Positions 47,932 to 58,967 of a stretch of DNA of 64,000 nucleotides are shown here, piece after piece. This DNA is from Adineta steineri. Lineage: Eukaryota > Rotifera > Eurotatoria > Adinetida > Adinetidae. The DNA lies in contig CAJNOI010000225.1 of assembly GCA_905250115.1 (NCBI GenBank), forward strand, positions 63,821 through 127,820. Direction: 5' to 3'. A program made the position numbers and the translations under genes. A model generated the notes under the pieces. That model searched no databases. It had not been told where the DNA came from and was given only the letters and a program-made list of their open reading frames with translations. How positions within the stretch are numbered: the first letter of the stretch is position 1; each line of letters opens with the position of its first letter.

Positions 47932-48441
47932 GAGGGTGTGGGTGAGGGTGAAAGTGAGTGAGAATGTTGGTCTGGGTGCAGAGTTTCCAATAGAAATTTC
48001 AAACAAAACGTATTGGTACGCTTTGCTTACGTAGACAAAACGTAAGTATACAAAATGTACTTATGACGTTTTTCCAATGTAAAAAACAGAAATAATTCTA
48101 CTTTCTTCATGAATACTTTGTATAAATACTTGTTAAATATCAAACATATGAGTGATAAATAAACATATCATTTCGTAATCCGACTCTGATATTTTAGAAT
48201 CAAGCCGTAAATCATTTTCGCAAAATGTGTACCGTACACTGTGCTTTTTCGAGCAAATTGTAAATCAGAGTGTAAAAGAAAAATTGCAGTTGTACAGCAC
48301 ATTTTGCTTATGCTGTGTATAACTGCTATTGGAAACTCTAGTCTGGGTGGGTGAGGATGTGTATGTTGGTAGGTGTGGGTGGATATATGTGTGTGTTGGG
48401 GTCATATACTTCTACACCCACACCCATAATCATACCCATCT
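47932..48441. repeat. telomere-like hairpin 20, split by a MITE
   Basis: CTTGAGGGTGTGGGTGAGGG arm before the MITE; after it GTCTGGGTGGGTGAGG continues, and the right arm CTACACCCACACCC ends the structure. Confidence 0.7.
47970..48349 (-). mobile_element. MITE-like element copy 2 (362 bp, 9-bp TSD)
   Basis: Element 47979-48340, inverted relative to 39969-40356 and similar along its length. The ends are (C/T)AGAGTTTCCAATAG inverted repeats, flanked by GTCTGGGTG at 47970-47978 and 48341-48349. In element orientation the target reads CACCCAGAC, one base different from the target of copy 1. Confidence 0.85.
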
Positions 48442-48633
48442 TCTGTTTGGTTTTTTCTCAATTCTTGGAAATAAAACAGATATATCAAAGAATGAAATTC
48501 CAGAAAGAAATTAAAATAAAAAAAAAACAAATTATGTTAAAGCAATTACAAAAGGACTTTTATATTCCGTGCATCAATTTATCGTGAAGGAAAAATAGTA
48601 TTTGAAAACCCAAAATATTTTTGTTTATTTTCT

Positions 48634-48691
48634 TCAGGGTGTAGGTGTTATACTCTTCTTATATCCAAACCCACACTCACACCCACCCTCA
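48634..48691. repeat. telomere-like hairpin 21
   Basis: CAGGGTGTAGGTGTTATAC arm, loop, then CCCACACTCACACCCACCC. Confidence 0.75.
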
Positions 48692-48753
48692 TACTCATGT
48701 AATAATAATATATCACTTCCGATACTTTCTGATGTTGTTAATGTAACATATAA

Positions 48754-49314
48754 TTATACTTGTATGCTATAAATATTACCATCACTTGAAGCTTTAGTAA
48801 ATTCTGCGATGGATATATTTGTAGATTTCAGTTGCTGGATTTGCTTGGAACTACGAATTAATATATCTTGTAATTCAGGAGTAATTCGATTGGCTAATCA
48901 TGTTGTAATAACAGATTTGAGAGAAATACGATCATTAATGGAAATAAATGGAGTAAGCTTTGCAGACGATGTCGTAGTCCAAGCAATATTAGATAAAATA
49001 CGTTCATAATTTTCTTACAATGAAGAAATAGATGTTCGAGATATTTTAGCATTAGTAGCTAATCGAACAAGTAAAAATGAATAGAGTATATTTTGTTTTC
49101 ATTGAGCTGTAGCTGATCCACTGGTTAAATGTATTTGACCAGCATTTATATAACTAACTTTACTCTCATCATAATTAAGAACATTTTGAACAATAGTCAA
49201 CGTAGCAAATATAACGACAACATGAAGCAAAATGTTTTGCAAACAAAAGATAGAATGGCGTATTGTCATTAACAATAAGTATAAAAGAAAGATTATAAAA
49301 CTAAGCTTTGACAT
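48754..49314 (-). pseudogene. unknown gene with three in-frame stops
   Basis: Minus-strand frame from ATG 49314 (MSKLSFIIFLLYLLLMTIRH, signal or anchor) to TAA at 48754, 187 codons. It is interrupted by two TGA and one TAA but has no frameshift. Protein-like segments persist between stops: ENYERILSNIAWTTTSSAKL, LTPFISINDRISLKSVITT and ITPELQDILIRSSKQIQQL. The stops look like point mutations in an otherwise conserved frame. Family not recognised. It is head-to-head with the 4-TM gene at 49699; only a start fragment (MSKLRF) remains in the duplicate at ~56250. Confidence 0.6.
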
Positions 49315-49469
49315 ATCATGTAATAGAATACAACGTTAAAATTGAAACGAATCAATAGCATTAGTGATAAAAAATATGTCATCATAATGTCTAACAAAGT
49401 GGCTTCAAATTCTTCAATGAAATCAATATCTAGCTCTACATAAAACACTAATAATTAGTTTATCGTTGT

Positions 49470-49536
49470 TGACGGTGTGTATGTATAGGCGATAGTTAGA
49501 ATGTAAATGTCGATATCATTTATCTACATCCACACC
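49470..49536. repeat. telomere-like hairpin 22 (worn)
   Basis: GACGGTGTGTATGTATAGG arm, then CTACATCCACACCCTC. The same element exists at 56404-56478, so it predates the duplication. Confidence 0.6.
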
Positions 49537-49698
49537 CTCTTTTGACCTCTATATGACTTCATGACCTTTCTTTCTAGCATAACATCTATGCTCAAGCGAC
49601 GGACATTGTTTGGAACACATATATGTTAAGTATGCATATTTTATGCGTGTGAACAGCACGAGTTGTAGTGTGAGAAGATTGATATCTTACGTAGCATT

Positions 49699-50686
49699 AT
49701 GTGTATTGAGAAAAAATCTGTTGATGCAATTTCTGATCATTTTGCACCCATCATACAGCAACCTTCAACAACAGACGTAAGTATTTAACAAGCACATCCG
49801 AACTTAACAGTTGATTTTAAGAATAGCTGCTTGTATGATGAATCTTTTATGTAAAACAACATTAAAAATAAAAATTCACTGATCTTTTAGAGAAACATCA
49901 TTACAGTCCCATATCGATTTTTACCTATTATGTGTATCCCATTCATTCTGATAAGCAGCATACATATCTTCGATTGCATTTACAGTTTCTATGTAAGTTT
50001 CCTAAAGATTTTCATCAAAAATAAAATTTTCTATATATTCACATATCGTGTACTCAGACTATGAAGAATATTGGCGTAAGTTTCGTATGGCTCTTCGAGA
50101 TGTTCTTTATGATGGCATTCAGTATTCTTGGTTTTGGTTGGCCTAAATATCTACTAGTCGATCCAGCATCAGTGGGAACAAAAAGGGTGAGTATATTATT
50201 TATCGAAATTGAAATGTAAATTGTGTGATTCGTCAACTAGATAAGGTTTATCAAAACCAATTATGACTGGTTTCTAGCTGTGATACCATTCGAATTTGCT
50301 GCTGTTTTGCTTTATCTTAGTCTTAGTGGCCTTGCCCCAGTATGTTTTCTTTTTTGTCCTATCGACTGAAATACAATCTGTTTCTTTGTCATAAATAGAT
50401 ATCTTACGTCACACTACTTTCTGATATTTCTGTGGCAATTCTTGGAATCATAATTGGTATTTTCATCTCTTTTTGGCTTTATTATGATACAAATGTTGTG
50501 GGTTATGATTCTATCATAAATATTCAAAAACAAGTGAGTTATTCATTATCTTAATTCTTTTTCATTAAATAACAGAAAATATTTTAGAAAGTTCCTTTCA
50601 AATGGTTATCATTATGGATGTACAATGTGAAACATATGTTGATGAAAAATCATGCTGCGATTGGTATGATAGTCGAGGATGATTGA
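49699..50686 (+). CDS. four-TM membrane protein, copy 1
   Basis: Six exons with consistent phase-0 borders: 49699-49776, 49891-49992, 50058-50186, 50241-50339, 50399-50533, 50588-50686; 213 residues. Start MCIEKKSVDAISDH. Four hydrophobic segments are spread one per exon (FLPIMCIPFILISSIHIF; MFFMMAFSILGFGW; AVIPFEFAAVLLYLSL; ISVAILGIIIGIFISFWLY). The C-terminus (KNHAAIGMIVEDD) is cytosolic. Introns are 54-114 nt. The family is not firmly recognised; small four-TM proteins such as TMEM272-like have a similar layout. A paralogue with identical exon structure lies at 56689. Confidence 0.8.
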
Positions 50687-51990
50687 CTGTTATATAATTA
50701 TTTTTTGTAAATATTCTTCTTTATGATTAATCAATAAAATGAAGATGATTTTCTTTAAAAAAGAACAGAAAATCAATCACAAAATTTGTCAGTATGTTTA
50801 TATTTTTAATTAAATATTTTGAATATAAAAGAAATATGATTCTTATCGTTTTATTACTGGATTACAACTGCTCAATTTGACCTACACCTGCTTCTTCAGT
50901 TGTTTATATGAAGAGAAAAACTTTCGTATGCAATGTTCAAGTATTATTAAATTCAAAATAAAATCATAAGTCATTAATAACAAAAATTTATCGATTATTT
51001 TTCATTAATAGATTTTCTCATATCAATCAGGATAAAATAAAATGAAAGTTTATTATTATATATTCGAATATTGTTTCAAATGTTGAAAAGAAATGTTTTT
51101 TTTCTTCAGTGTGGAATTTTTTTAATTAAATATATAAAATAATTATTTGCAACCAAATTCAAATAATCGAAACCAATCGAATGCATCGGACTTGATAGCT
51201 GATGATCTTATTATAGATTTATTATCATTTTAATCATAATTCAAATTCCACAAGCGAATAGAATAATTAATTACAAACCTTATACATACTGTTTTTTAAT
51301 TCATGAGCAACAATAAAGAAACGAGAAAAATTGATTTCACGAAGAGACGTTTTTTTGCTGTTGTATATATTAATGTAGAAAATACGACGAAAAGAAATAA
51401 AAACATGAAAATATACGCTTCAATTTTTTTTAGTTCTATATTGCAGATTTAGTATGCTCAATGAAAGAATACAATCAATTCGTTATACAAGAAATCTAGA
51501 GATATTCATAACTTAGTTAAAAGAGGTAAAATCTTAAAATCTAGAATTGAATCGAATCGGTATTTAATAAATATCAAAATTTTCATGACTATCATAATTT
51601 CGTTTGATAGTATATTAAGAGCTTATATTTAACAAAATTAAAGCTAGTTAGAAGTTCCGAACTTAGATCAGTTATAAACTTGTGAATTTAACTGATAGAG
51701 CAAAACCACGTCGTTTTCATTTGCCTTCCAATTGTGATACACAACTCATCGATCTCTAATAAACAACGAATTTTTCAATCGAACACGCATTCTGTTACAT
51801 TTTGTTTTCTCTTCAGGAGGCCAAACTTTTGATTAAAATGATGAATTTGTTTACTCAAAATATGAAATTTACATTATATGTCCGAATCCGTTGAAATGAG
51901 TACATTATTAGTTATTTTTATTATATAAAACATATTTACTTCATTCAATTCACATCGAAATCAGCTGCCAATCCAGTGACATTACACATA
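50687..51990. other. intergenic, AT-rich
   Basis: No gene or hairpin recognised. The upstream part ends the duplicated block. Confidence 0.5.
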
Positions 51991-53711
51991 ATGACGAATC
52001 CACAATACTCCGACTGGTCATCGGATCCAGTACCAATCAAACGTCAAAGTTATTCATTGATCAAAGTCAATGCCTGGGCAGATGATGATAATAAGAATCA
52101 GTAAGTACAATATCGATTTCAAGATGTTTATATACCTTATATTTTAATGGCAGAATCGATCAAAAGAAGACATCCATTGCATGGTGTTTCAAATGCTGTA
52201 TCATTGGATCATTACTAGCTGGAATAGGTTTAGCTTTTGTACTCACATTCTGGTTGACCTCAAAAACAACAGCAACGGGCACATTAAGTATGTACTAATA
52301 AAAATCACTGTTTTCATATTGATTATTTTATCTTTTTGTTTGTTAAATGAAACAAGAAGATAATTGAGTACAGTTTTTGGTTAAATAATACCCTATTATG
52401 AGATATCGCCAGTAATTAGGCAAATGATGATTGTAAGTTAATGATCTATTGAAAATATTACATGTATCATTCTTCTATTGCCATTATGAATAGTAGTTTT
52501 TCGAAAGAATAGTTCATCGGTAATCTCATTTTTGTCGTTAAATCACATTAGAAAATGTTCTGAGTGTACTCTGATATCGGTCTGAATCCAAATATAAGAG
52601 TGATTGGGTGATAATTAGAATATTGATACTCGCATCCTCAACATAGAACATATATAGAGAGAAGGTTTTTTTAATTTTTTATATATGTTAAATTCATATT
52701 TCTAGTTGTAACAACATCATCATCTGGCTCATCAAGTAGCTTATCTGTATCAACCTCAATTGTCACTTCATCGAATACGCCATCTACAACAAAATCACCT
52801 TCATCAACAGCAGGTACGGTAAGAACTCATCTGGTATCTCTTGAGGGTGGGTGATAAGAATACTACCACCCATAATCACACCCTTGGGAGGATACTCTGA
52901 TTAATATAGAAAAGAAGATGGAAAGGAATTTCATGAAAGTCAAAATAGTGAAACTGCGATTCATCCTTTAGCTTTCTCTGCAATTTTATTTTATTTAAGC
53001 ATCAACTTCAACTAGTTCACCCACGAGTCCATCAACAAGCATCTCTACAGCTGCTTCAACACCAAGTAAGTAAAAATGTTCTCCTTATCTAATATTAAAT
53101 AATCAAACATATCTTGAAACGAAAATCTATAGATATTAATTTTCATTACATTTTCTATGTATATTTTATTTATATTTCGTCTTGAGGGCATGGGTTAGGA
53201 TACAAGATTGACAGATTAGCCACACCCATCTCTCTCTTTCTCCGATCTTTCTTCTAAATGTAAGTACTCAAGAGTGTAACATATACAATGAACGCAAAAA
53301 CTAAAAAAAAATTGAAGATCTGTTTTGTTTATGTTTACAGGTAGTGTTAGTATATCATCAACTCGAGGTGCCTATAATGGTTATGATGATATCTTTATCA
53401 GCTGTTCGATTCCTTTGACAAACGTTACTATTCAAATCACTGTATCCAAGACCGTTGGTGCAACATATAACGGTGCTTTCACTACATTTTCAGGTGGACT
53501 GATCAATCAATATTATATTGATAATGGTACAGATATAATCTTTACATGGACAATAGTAAGTGGACAAACAATTAACTGTGTAAGCTCAACGTTTCATATA
53601 GAAGCACACTATAACTTATTTGGAATATCACAACCTAACAATGTCGATAGTTATACAACAATAATAGAAACTAGTAATGGTACCACTACTGTAAATTCTG
53701 GTTATTTTTAA
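51991..53711 (+). CDS. type II membrane protein with Ser/Thr stalk and beta-rich ectodomain
   Basis: Five exons in matching phases: 51991-52100, 52154-52287, 52706-52813, 53000-53065, 53341-53711; 262 residues. The N-terminus is cytosolic (MTNPQYSDWSSDPVPIKRQS), followed by a Cys-containing TM segment (CCIIGSLLAGIGLAFVLTFW), then two exons of Ser/Thr-rich stalk and a ~120-residue C-terminal domain (YDDIFISCSIPLTNVTIQIT...). That domain has alternating polar and hydrophobic strands, one Cys pair and several Asn-X-Thr sites. It may be a beta-sandwich, perhaps carbohydrate-binding, but this is only inference from pattern. Introns 3 and 4 each contain a telomere-like hairpin. Confidence 0.7.
52841..52889. 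repeat. telomere-like hairpin 23, intronic
   Basis: CTTGAGGGTGGGTG arm, loop ATAAGAATACTA, then CCACCCATAATCACACCC, inside intron 3 of the Ser/Thr-stalk gene. Confidence 0.75.
53181..53230. repeat. telomere-like hairpin 24, intronic
   Basis: CTTGAGGGCATGGGTTAGG arm, loop, then AGCCACACCCATCTCTC, inside intron 4 of the Ser/Thr-stalk gene. Confidence 0.6.
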
Positions 53712-54348
53712 CAGTTTAATTTTGTATTACTATGAACTATTATCAATACTATATATACTCACATACTAATAAATTTATTTTATCATATTAATATATCGAG
53801 TTGTTTGATAATGATGATGAAATGTTTTTGTTCATAGATTTCGAACTAAAAAATAAATAGTATTATATTTACTTCTCACCCACACCGATATCCACCTGAA
53901 AACAGGTCATATTCGAGCAGTTATGGGTAATGCCTATTTGTTGACAGATCACAAAAAATTATGGGTGCAGATACAAAGACAATAAAACGTGATCAATGGA
54001 AATTAGTTATCTATTGTGTTCCACAGAGTCACATTTTACAAGTTTATATGATCATAAAGTAAAACAATCAAGAATTATTTTGGAACCGGAATTTGAATGT
54101 CAACTGTACTTTTTTGGTGTCAAAAATTAACGAGAAATACGCCAGTTTTCTTTTGTGTTGTGTTTTTAGTCGTTTCTTTCGATAGAATCTATGTAACACG
54201 TGACGATGATGGATATTTTTTCGAATAAATAAAAAATCCATTTGATCAGTAACTATAAAAAAAAGTGAAGGAAAAAATCAACTAAAATGAATCATATACA
54301 GAACAGAAAAGACGAACATCGCATATATTTGGAAGTTTTATTCATTCA
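53712..54348. other. intergenic
   Basis: AT-rich with a lone CTCACCCACACC motif near 53875. No gene recognised. Confidence 0.45.
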
Positions 54349-55213
54349 TTGTTAGTTGCAATGGTAAGTTTAATGTATGCGGTGCATAAACTTGGTTTTA
54401 CTCAGTCGGATCACGTCATTTCAATTACTGAAGATCAACTTAAATACATCCCATATTTAAATACTTTTGTTATAAATGCAGATAGATTCTTTCATCGTCG
54501 AAATAAAGATAATGCTTTGTTAAATCCTATTATTTCTGCTGCACTCAATGAAAAACCATCGTAGCTGTTCACTAAATTACCACAACATGTCGATGTATTC
54601 CAAATGCTTCAATTATATGAATATATGTGTATTGATTCACTGTCAGTTTCTTCGTTAGAATCAAGAGAAAACATGTACAAAAAAAATCGAGAATCATTTC
54701 TAGAAGAATATCATGTCGCTAGTCCATCGGAAGCACTAGATACATCCTCAAGAATTTATTATTGCTCTTGCTAATTGAAAATATAATTTAAACAATGTCG
54801 AAACTATCAAAATTATCTTTGATTTACTAATGGATATTCTTTCTTATGTTTCTGTATTTGGTCAACGTTTACGTGATCAAACATTGATAATAATAGAGAC
54901 TTATTGTTTTGACATCTTCACACCCGATCAACATGCTATGTTGTTTGCTTATAAGCAACATTTAGAAATGTTGAATAATACGGATGATGATCTAGATGAT
55001 CGAAATCAATTTCTTGAAGCACCATTCAATCATATATTTCGGTGGAGAAAGCATGTTAGATCTTCTATCGACATTAGTAGCTATTATATGAGGATTATTG
55101 TGAATGTCGGAGCTACGGTCGTGGTCATAATTCTTCCTGGCCCTTATCACGGTATAACTATTTCTTATATTACGATTCACCTTCGCCTCGCTCATGTAAA
55201 CAATGCAATATAA
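54349..55213 (+). pseudogene. unrecognised gene relic
   Basis: Protein-like sequence (QLKYIPYLNTFVINADRFFH...) runs from about 54349 to a TAG at ~54562 and continues in the same frame (LPQHVDVFQMLQLYEYMCID...) to ~54772. A second protein-like frame (54830-55213, FGQRLRDQTLIIIETYCFDI...) follows in another phase. Stop plus frame change suggest decay. No domain recognised; the split into one or two relics is uncertain. Confidence 0.4.
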
Positions 55214-56229
55214 AAAGGCGATTCAATTTCTTTCACGAATATATGAAAGGACGACGATCATGTCTGTGTGGGTACTTATACCATTGGGCTAGAATGGAAT
55301 ACAAAACAAATTCTATTATGGATCTGGTAACGTTAAAAAGACTTAGTTTTAATTACTCTTCACAACTGCAGCATCTAAGCTTTAAAGTGAAAACTTGTTT
55401 GATAGGATGCTGTAGTAATTTACAAAGTACCAAAATCAAACATGAAAAGCAATTTAATTATTCTGGTCGATCTTATTATCTACAGAGAGCACCAACTGTT
55501 GATAAATTCTAGAATATATGTAATATAAAAATGAAAAAAAATTGCTGATTCTCGTTTATGAAATAAATAATGATTAACTTTTATGTTCTTCCCATAATTT
55601 GTGAGTAATAACTTGAATAATTCATATTACGAAGAACGAAACGACTAGAGGTAGATAATCAGTAAATTTTTCTACGCAGATAAGTTTCATAGGAATCTTT
55701 TTAGCAATAGCACAATGACCCGATCAAATAGATTTTGGAGATTTTTTCATATTTTTGATTGATTCACCGATTTGACAATGAAATACTAGAATGTAATCTT
55801 TCTTAGTTTGAGTTGGGTGACAAATGATAATAATCTATTATGAAGAAACAGTCCTAAATTTTATGTATAGTTATTATTTGTGGGTATGGATGTGTGTTCG
55901 TATTCTTCTGATGTATTATCGATACCCACACCCTCAAAATACAATACAATGAATATCTTCTATTGATATTCCTTCTATTTACAACTACATTAGAAACGTT
56001 AATTTTGTTATTGTTCAATGTCGATGATTTAGTTAATATAAAATACTGTTAAAATGGTTAATTAAAATAAAATTACAGGATTTCTCTATATAAACATTAG
56101 AAGAAAAAAACGGTTTGTTGTTTTAGACTATTTATTTAAAAATATATTAGCTAATGAAATGAGTTCACATTCACATTTTGTTAATGCACAATTATATAAA
56201 TGCAGAAATAAAATAATCAAAGAAATACT
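55214..56229. other. intergenic
   Basis: AT-rich with hairpin 25. Short ORFs only. Confidence 0.45.
55879..55937. repeat. telomere-like hairpin 25
   Basis: TGTGGGTATGGATGTGTG arm, loop with TATTCTTCTGA, then ATACCCACACCCTCAAA. Confidence 0.75.
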
Positions 56230-56403
56230 ATAAATCTAAGCTTTGACATATGATGTAATAGAATATAACGTTAAATTTGAAACAAATCAATAGCATCAAT
56301 GATTAAAAATATGTCATCATGATGTCTAACAAAGTGGCTTCAAATTCTTCTATGAAATTAATATTTAACTATACATAAAACACTAATAACTAGTTTATCG
56401 TTG

Positions 56404-56478
56404 TTGACGGCGTGTATATATAGGCGATAGTTAGAATACAAATGTCAATATCATTTATCTACACCCATACCCTCAAAA
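56404..56478. repeat. telomere-like hairpin 26 (worn)
   Basis: Paralogue of the hairpin at 49470-49536; right arm CTACACCCATACCCTCAAA. Confidence 0.6.
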
Positions 56479-56688
56479 TTAATTTTTTTCTATTCAAATA
56501 CATGTAATATTCAATAGTAGACAAAAGCATATTTTGACCTCTATGTGACTTCGTGACCTTACTTTCTAGCATAACACCTATGGTCGAACGATGGACATTG
56601 TTTGCAATACATATATATTAAGTATGCATATTTCATGTGTGAACAGCACGAGTTGTAGTGTGAAAAGATTGATATCTTACGTAGCATC

Positions 56689-57677
56689 ATGTGTGTTGAG
56701 AAAAATTCTGTTTATGTCATTTCTGATCATTATGTAACAATGGCAGATGAATCTACAACAACAGATGTAAGTATTTAACAAATACATTCGAGCTTAAGAG
56801 TTAATTTAAATATTAGTTGTCTGTAAGATGAATCTCTTACGTACAACAACATTAAAAATAACAATCCGTCGATCTTTTAGAGGACCGTCATCACAGTCGG
56901 ATATCGACATTTTCCTATCATATGTATCTTAATGATTTGGATAAGCAGCATACCTATCTTCGATTGCATTTACAATTTCTATGTAAGTTTCCTAAAGACT
57001 TTTATCAAAAATAAAATTCTCTATATATTCTAATGTCGTATTTTTAGACTATGGAGAATATTGTCGATGGTTTCGTATCGCTTTTCTTTATGTTCTTTTT
57101 CATGGCACTCTTTATTTTTATTTTTGGTTGGCCTAAATATGTACTGTTCAATCCAGCATCAGCGGGAACAAATAGAGTGAGTGTATTATTTATCGAAATT
57201 AAAATGTCAATTGTGTAATTCATCAACTAGATAAGGTTTATCAGAGCTGACGATGACTTGGTTGTAGCTGCGTTACCATTCGTATTGGCTCCTTTTTTGC
57301 TTGGTCTTTCTCTTACTGAGCCTGGCACAGTAAGTTTTCTTTTTTGTCATATGGACTGAAATATAGTTTGTTTCTTTTTCATATATAGTTTCCTAGCGCC
57401 AATCAAATTTATTTGATTTGTTTGTCAATTCTTGGAATCATAATTGGTATTTTCATCTCTTTTTGGCTTTATTATGATATAAATATTGTGGGTTATGATT
57501 CTATGATAAATATTAAAAAACAAGTGAGTTATTCATTATCTTTATTCTTTTTCATTAAATGACAGAAAATATTTTTAGAAAATTCCTTTCAAATGGTTAT
57601 CATTATGGGCGTATAATTTGAAACATATGTTGATGAAAAATCATGCTGCGATTGGTATGATAGTCGAGAATAATTGA
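56689..57677 (+). CDS. four-TM membrane protein, copy 2
   Basis: Same six-exon structure as the gene at 49699, with intact splice sites and frame; starts MCVEKNSVYVISDH and ends VKNHAAIGMIVENN-like (KNHAAIGMIVENN). The last TM exon and C-terminus are nearly identical to copy 1, while exons 2-4 differ at many residues (for example FFMFFFMALFIFIFGW versus MFFMMAFSILGFGW). The uneven divergence suggests relaxed selection on the middle or partial gene conversion at the 3' end. Function unknown, presumably the same as copy 1. Confidence 0.8.
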
Positions 57678-57851
57678 GTGTTATATATATATATTTTGTA
57701 AATATTCTTGTTCATAATTAATCAATAAATTGAAGACGTTGTAAGTAGGTATATTTGATCACTATTGATCCATCATCATGCATATTTTAATTAAATATTT
57801 TCGAAAAAATTATGAATATAAAGAAATATGATTTTTATCATTTTATTATTG

Positions 57852-57899
57852 GAGAGGCGTGGGTGATGAATGAGAAGAATACACACGCCCACCCTCAAG
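57852..57899. repeat. telomere-like hairpin 27
   Basis: GAGAGGCGTGGGTGATG arm, loop AATGAGAAGAATA, then CACACGCCCACCCTCAAG. It starts where homology to duplication copy 1 ends. Confidence 0.8.
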
Positions 57900-58029
57900 A
57901 TTTTTTCTCATCATATCGTCTAGATTTCAATCTATTGTGTAAGAAAGAAATTATACGGTAATCATCTATTGAGACAGTCAGCGGGTAACATATGTGTAAT
58001 TGAATAATGACTGACAAAATTCATATCTA

Positions 58030-58560
58030 TTCAATATGAATAATAATATTATTGATTATTTTCGATAAACTTGGTTCAGTAGATGTTCTTTATTCATTAT
58101 TCGAAATCAATACACTTTTCAATAGAATTATCAGAAGATTAGGTCTCTACAATTGATTCTGATAAATTTCATCGATTATGTGCTGAAATATGTGATCATA
58201 TTCAAATAATGACTCTTGAAATTACTAGTATTAAATGTATTCTTCTTAGAAATGTTTTTTGATAATGATGATTGAAAGGGTGTGAGTACGGGCATAGGTG
58301 TGTGTGAGATAAGTAAGATGCACGAACACACACACCCTCAAGATGACATCTTTTCTAAACTTGTTCTCGTTACTGAACTTATCTAATAAAGTGTTTCACC
58401 AGAATTTATTCAATATAATTTAGATAGAACAACATGTGCTAATGCTAATATAATACATCATACTAAATAATTTTGTATAATTAATGAACATATTAATATT
58501 ATGATATGAGAATATTTAACAACTATTTGTATAAATTTTAATCTTATTGTATAACAAATC
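58030..58560 (+). pseudogene. F-box gene relic
   Basis: An F-box-like stretch, ILLIIFDKLGSVDVLYSLFE followed by INTLFNRIIRRLG, is followed after a stop by DSDKFHRLCAEICDHIQIMT and TLEITSIKCILLRNVF, an order seen in bdelloid F-box proteins. The upstream start is lost, several stops occur, and hairpin 28 lies within it. Later fragments (SPEFIQYNLDRTTCANANII) are also broken by stops. Confidence 0.5.
58276..58341. repeat. telomere-like hairpin 28
   Basis: AAGGGTGTGAGTACGGGC arm plus GGTGTGTGTGAG, then loop and ACACACACACCCTCAAG. Confidence 0.75.
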
Positions 58561-58676
58561 TGAAAGAACATTATTTTCAATTTAGTTTTTATTTTTAAAT
58601 AAATCAAAACTTATAATAGAGAGAAGACAAGTTAACTATAATGCAATTAAAATAATATTTCAAAATCTATCTGAAT

Positions 58677-58730
58677 TTGAGGGTATGGGTGTAAGTGAAA
58701 GATGAATGAAACACCCGCATCCACGCTTCA
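58677..58730. repeat. telomere-like hairpin 29
   Basis: TTGAGGGTATGGGTGTAAG arm, loop AAAGATGAATGAA, then ACACCCGCATCCACGC. Confidence 0.7.
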
Positions 58731-58967
58731 GCAAGAATATGAAGTATTGTACAAGTACATATAGTTCGTCAGACAAATTTAAGTGTATTTAAAGTATGAA
58801 GTTTAATATTTAATGAAATGTGGAAAAATCTATCCACCATGCAAATATAATAAGCCAAACGGCCAATGCTCGAGTAAAAAAATATAGGTATATTTCAAGT
58901 TGAATCAATAATAAAAACATCAACAAGAATACGACATGAAACAATAATAAGTACAACAAACAAATTT

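Larger units (their letters stand above)
49300..50860. repeat. segmental duplication, copy 1
   Basis: Direct match of about 56230-57855. It covers the start of the minus-strand pseudogene, a shared upstream region with a hairpin, and the 4-TM gene. Confidence 0.85.
56230..57855. repeat. segmental duplication, copy 2
   Basis: Direct copy of 49300-50860, including a remnant of the minus-strand gene start and the 4-TM gene. It has ~65 bp extra after the shared hairpin (56478-56540). Homology stops at hairpin 27. Confidence 0.85.

Noticed and set aside
3149..58341. Hairpins as transcription terminators
   Set aside because: They are found in introns and upstream regions as often as downstream of genes, without a consistent position relative to stop codons.
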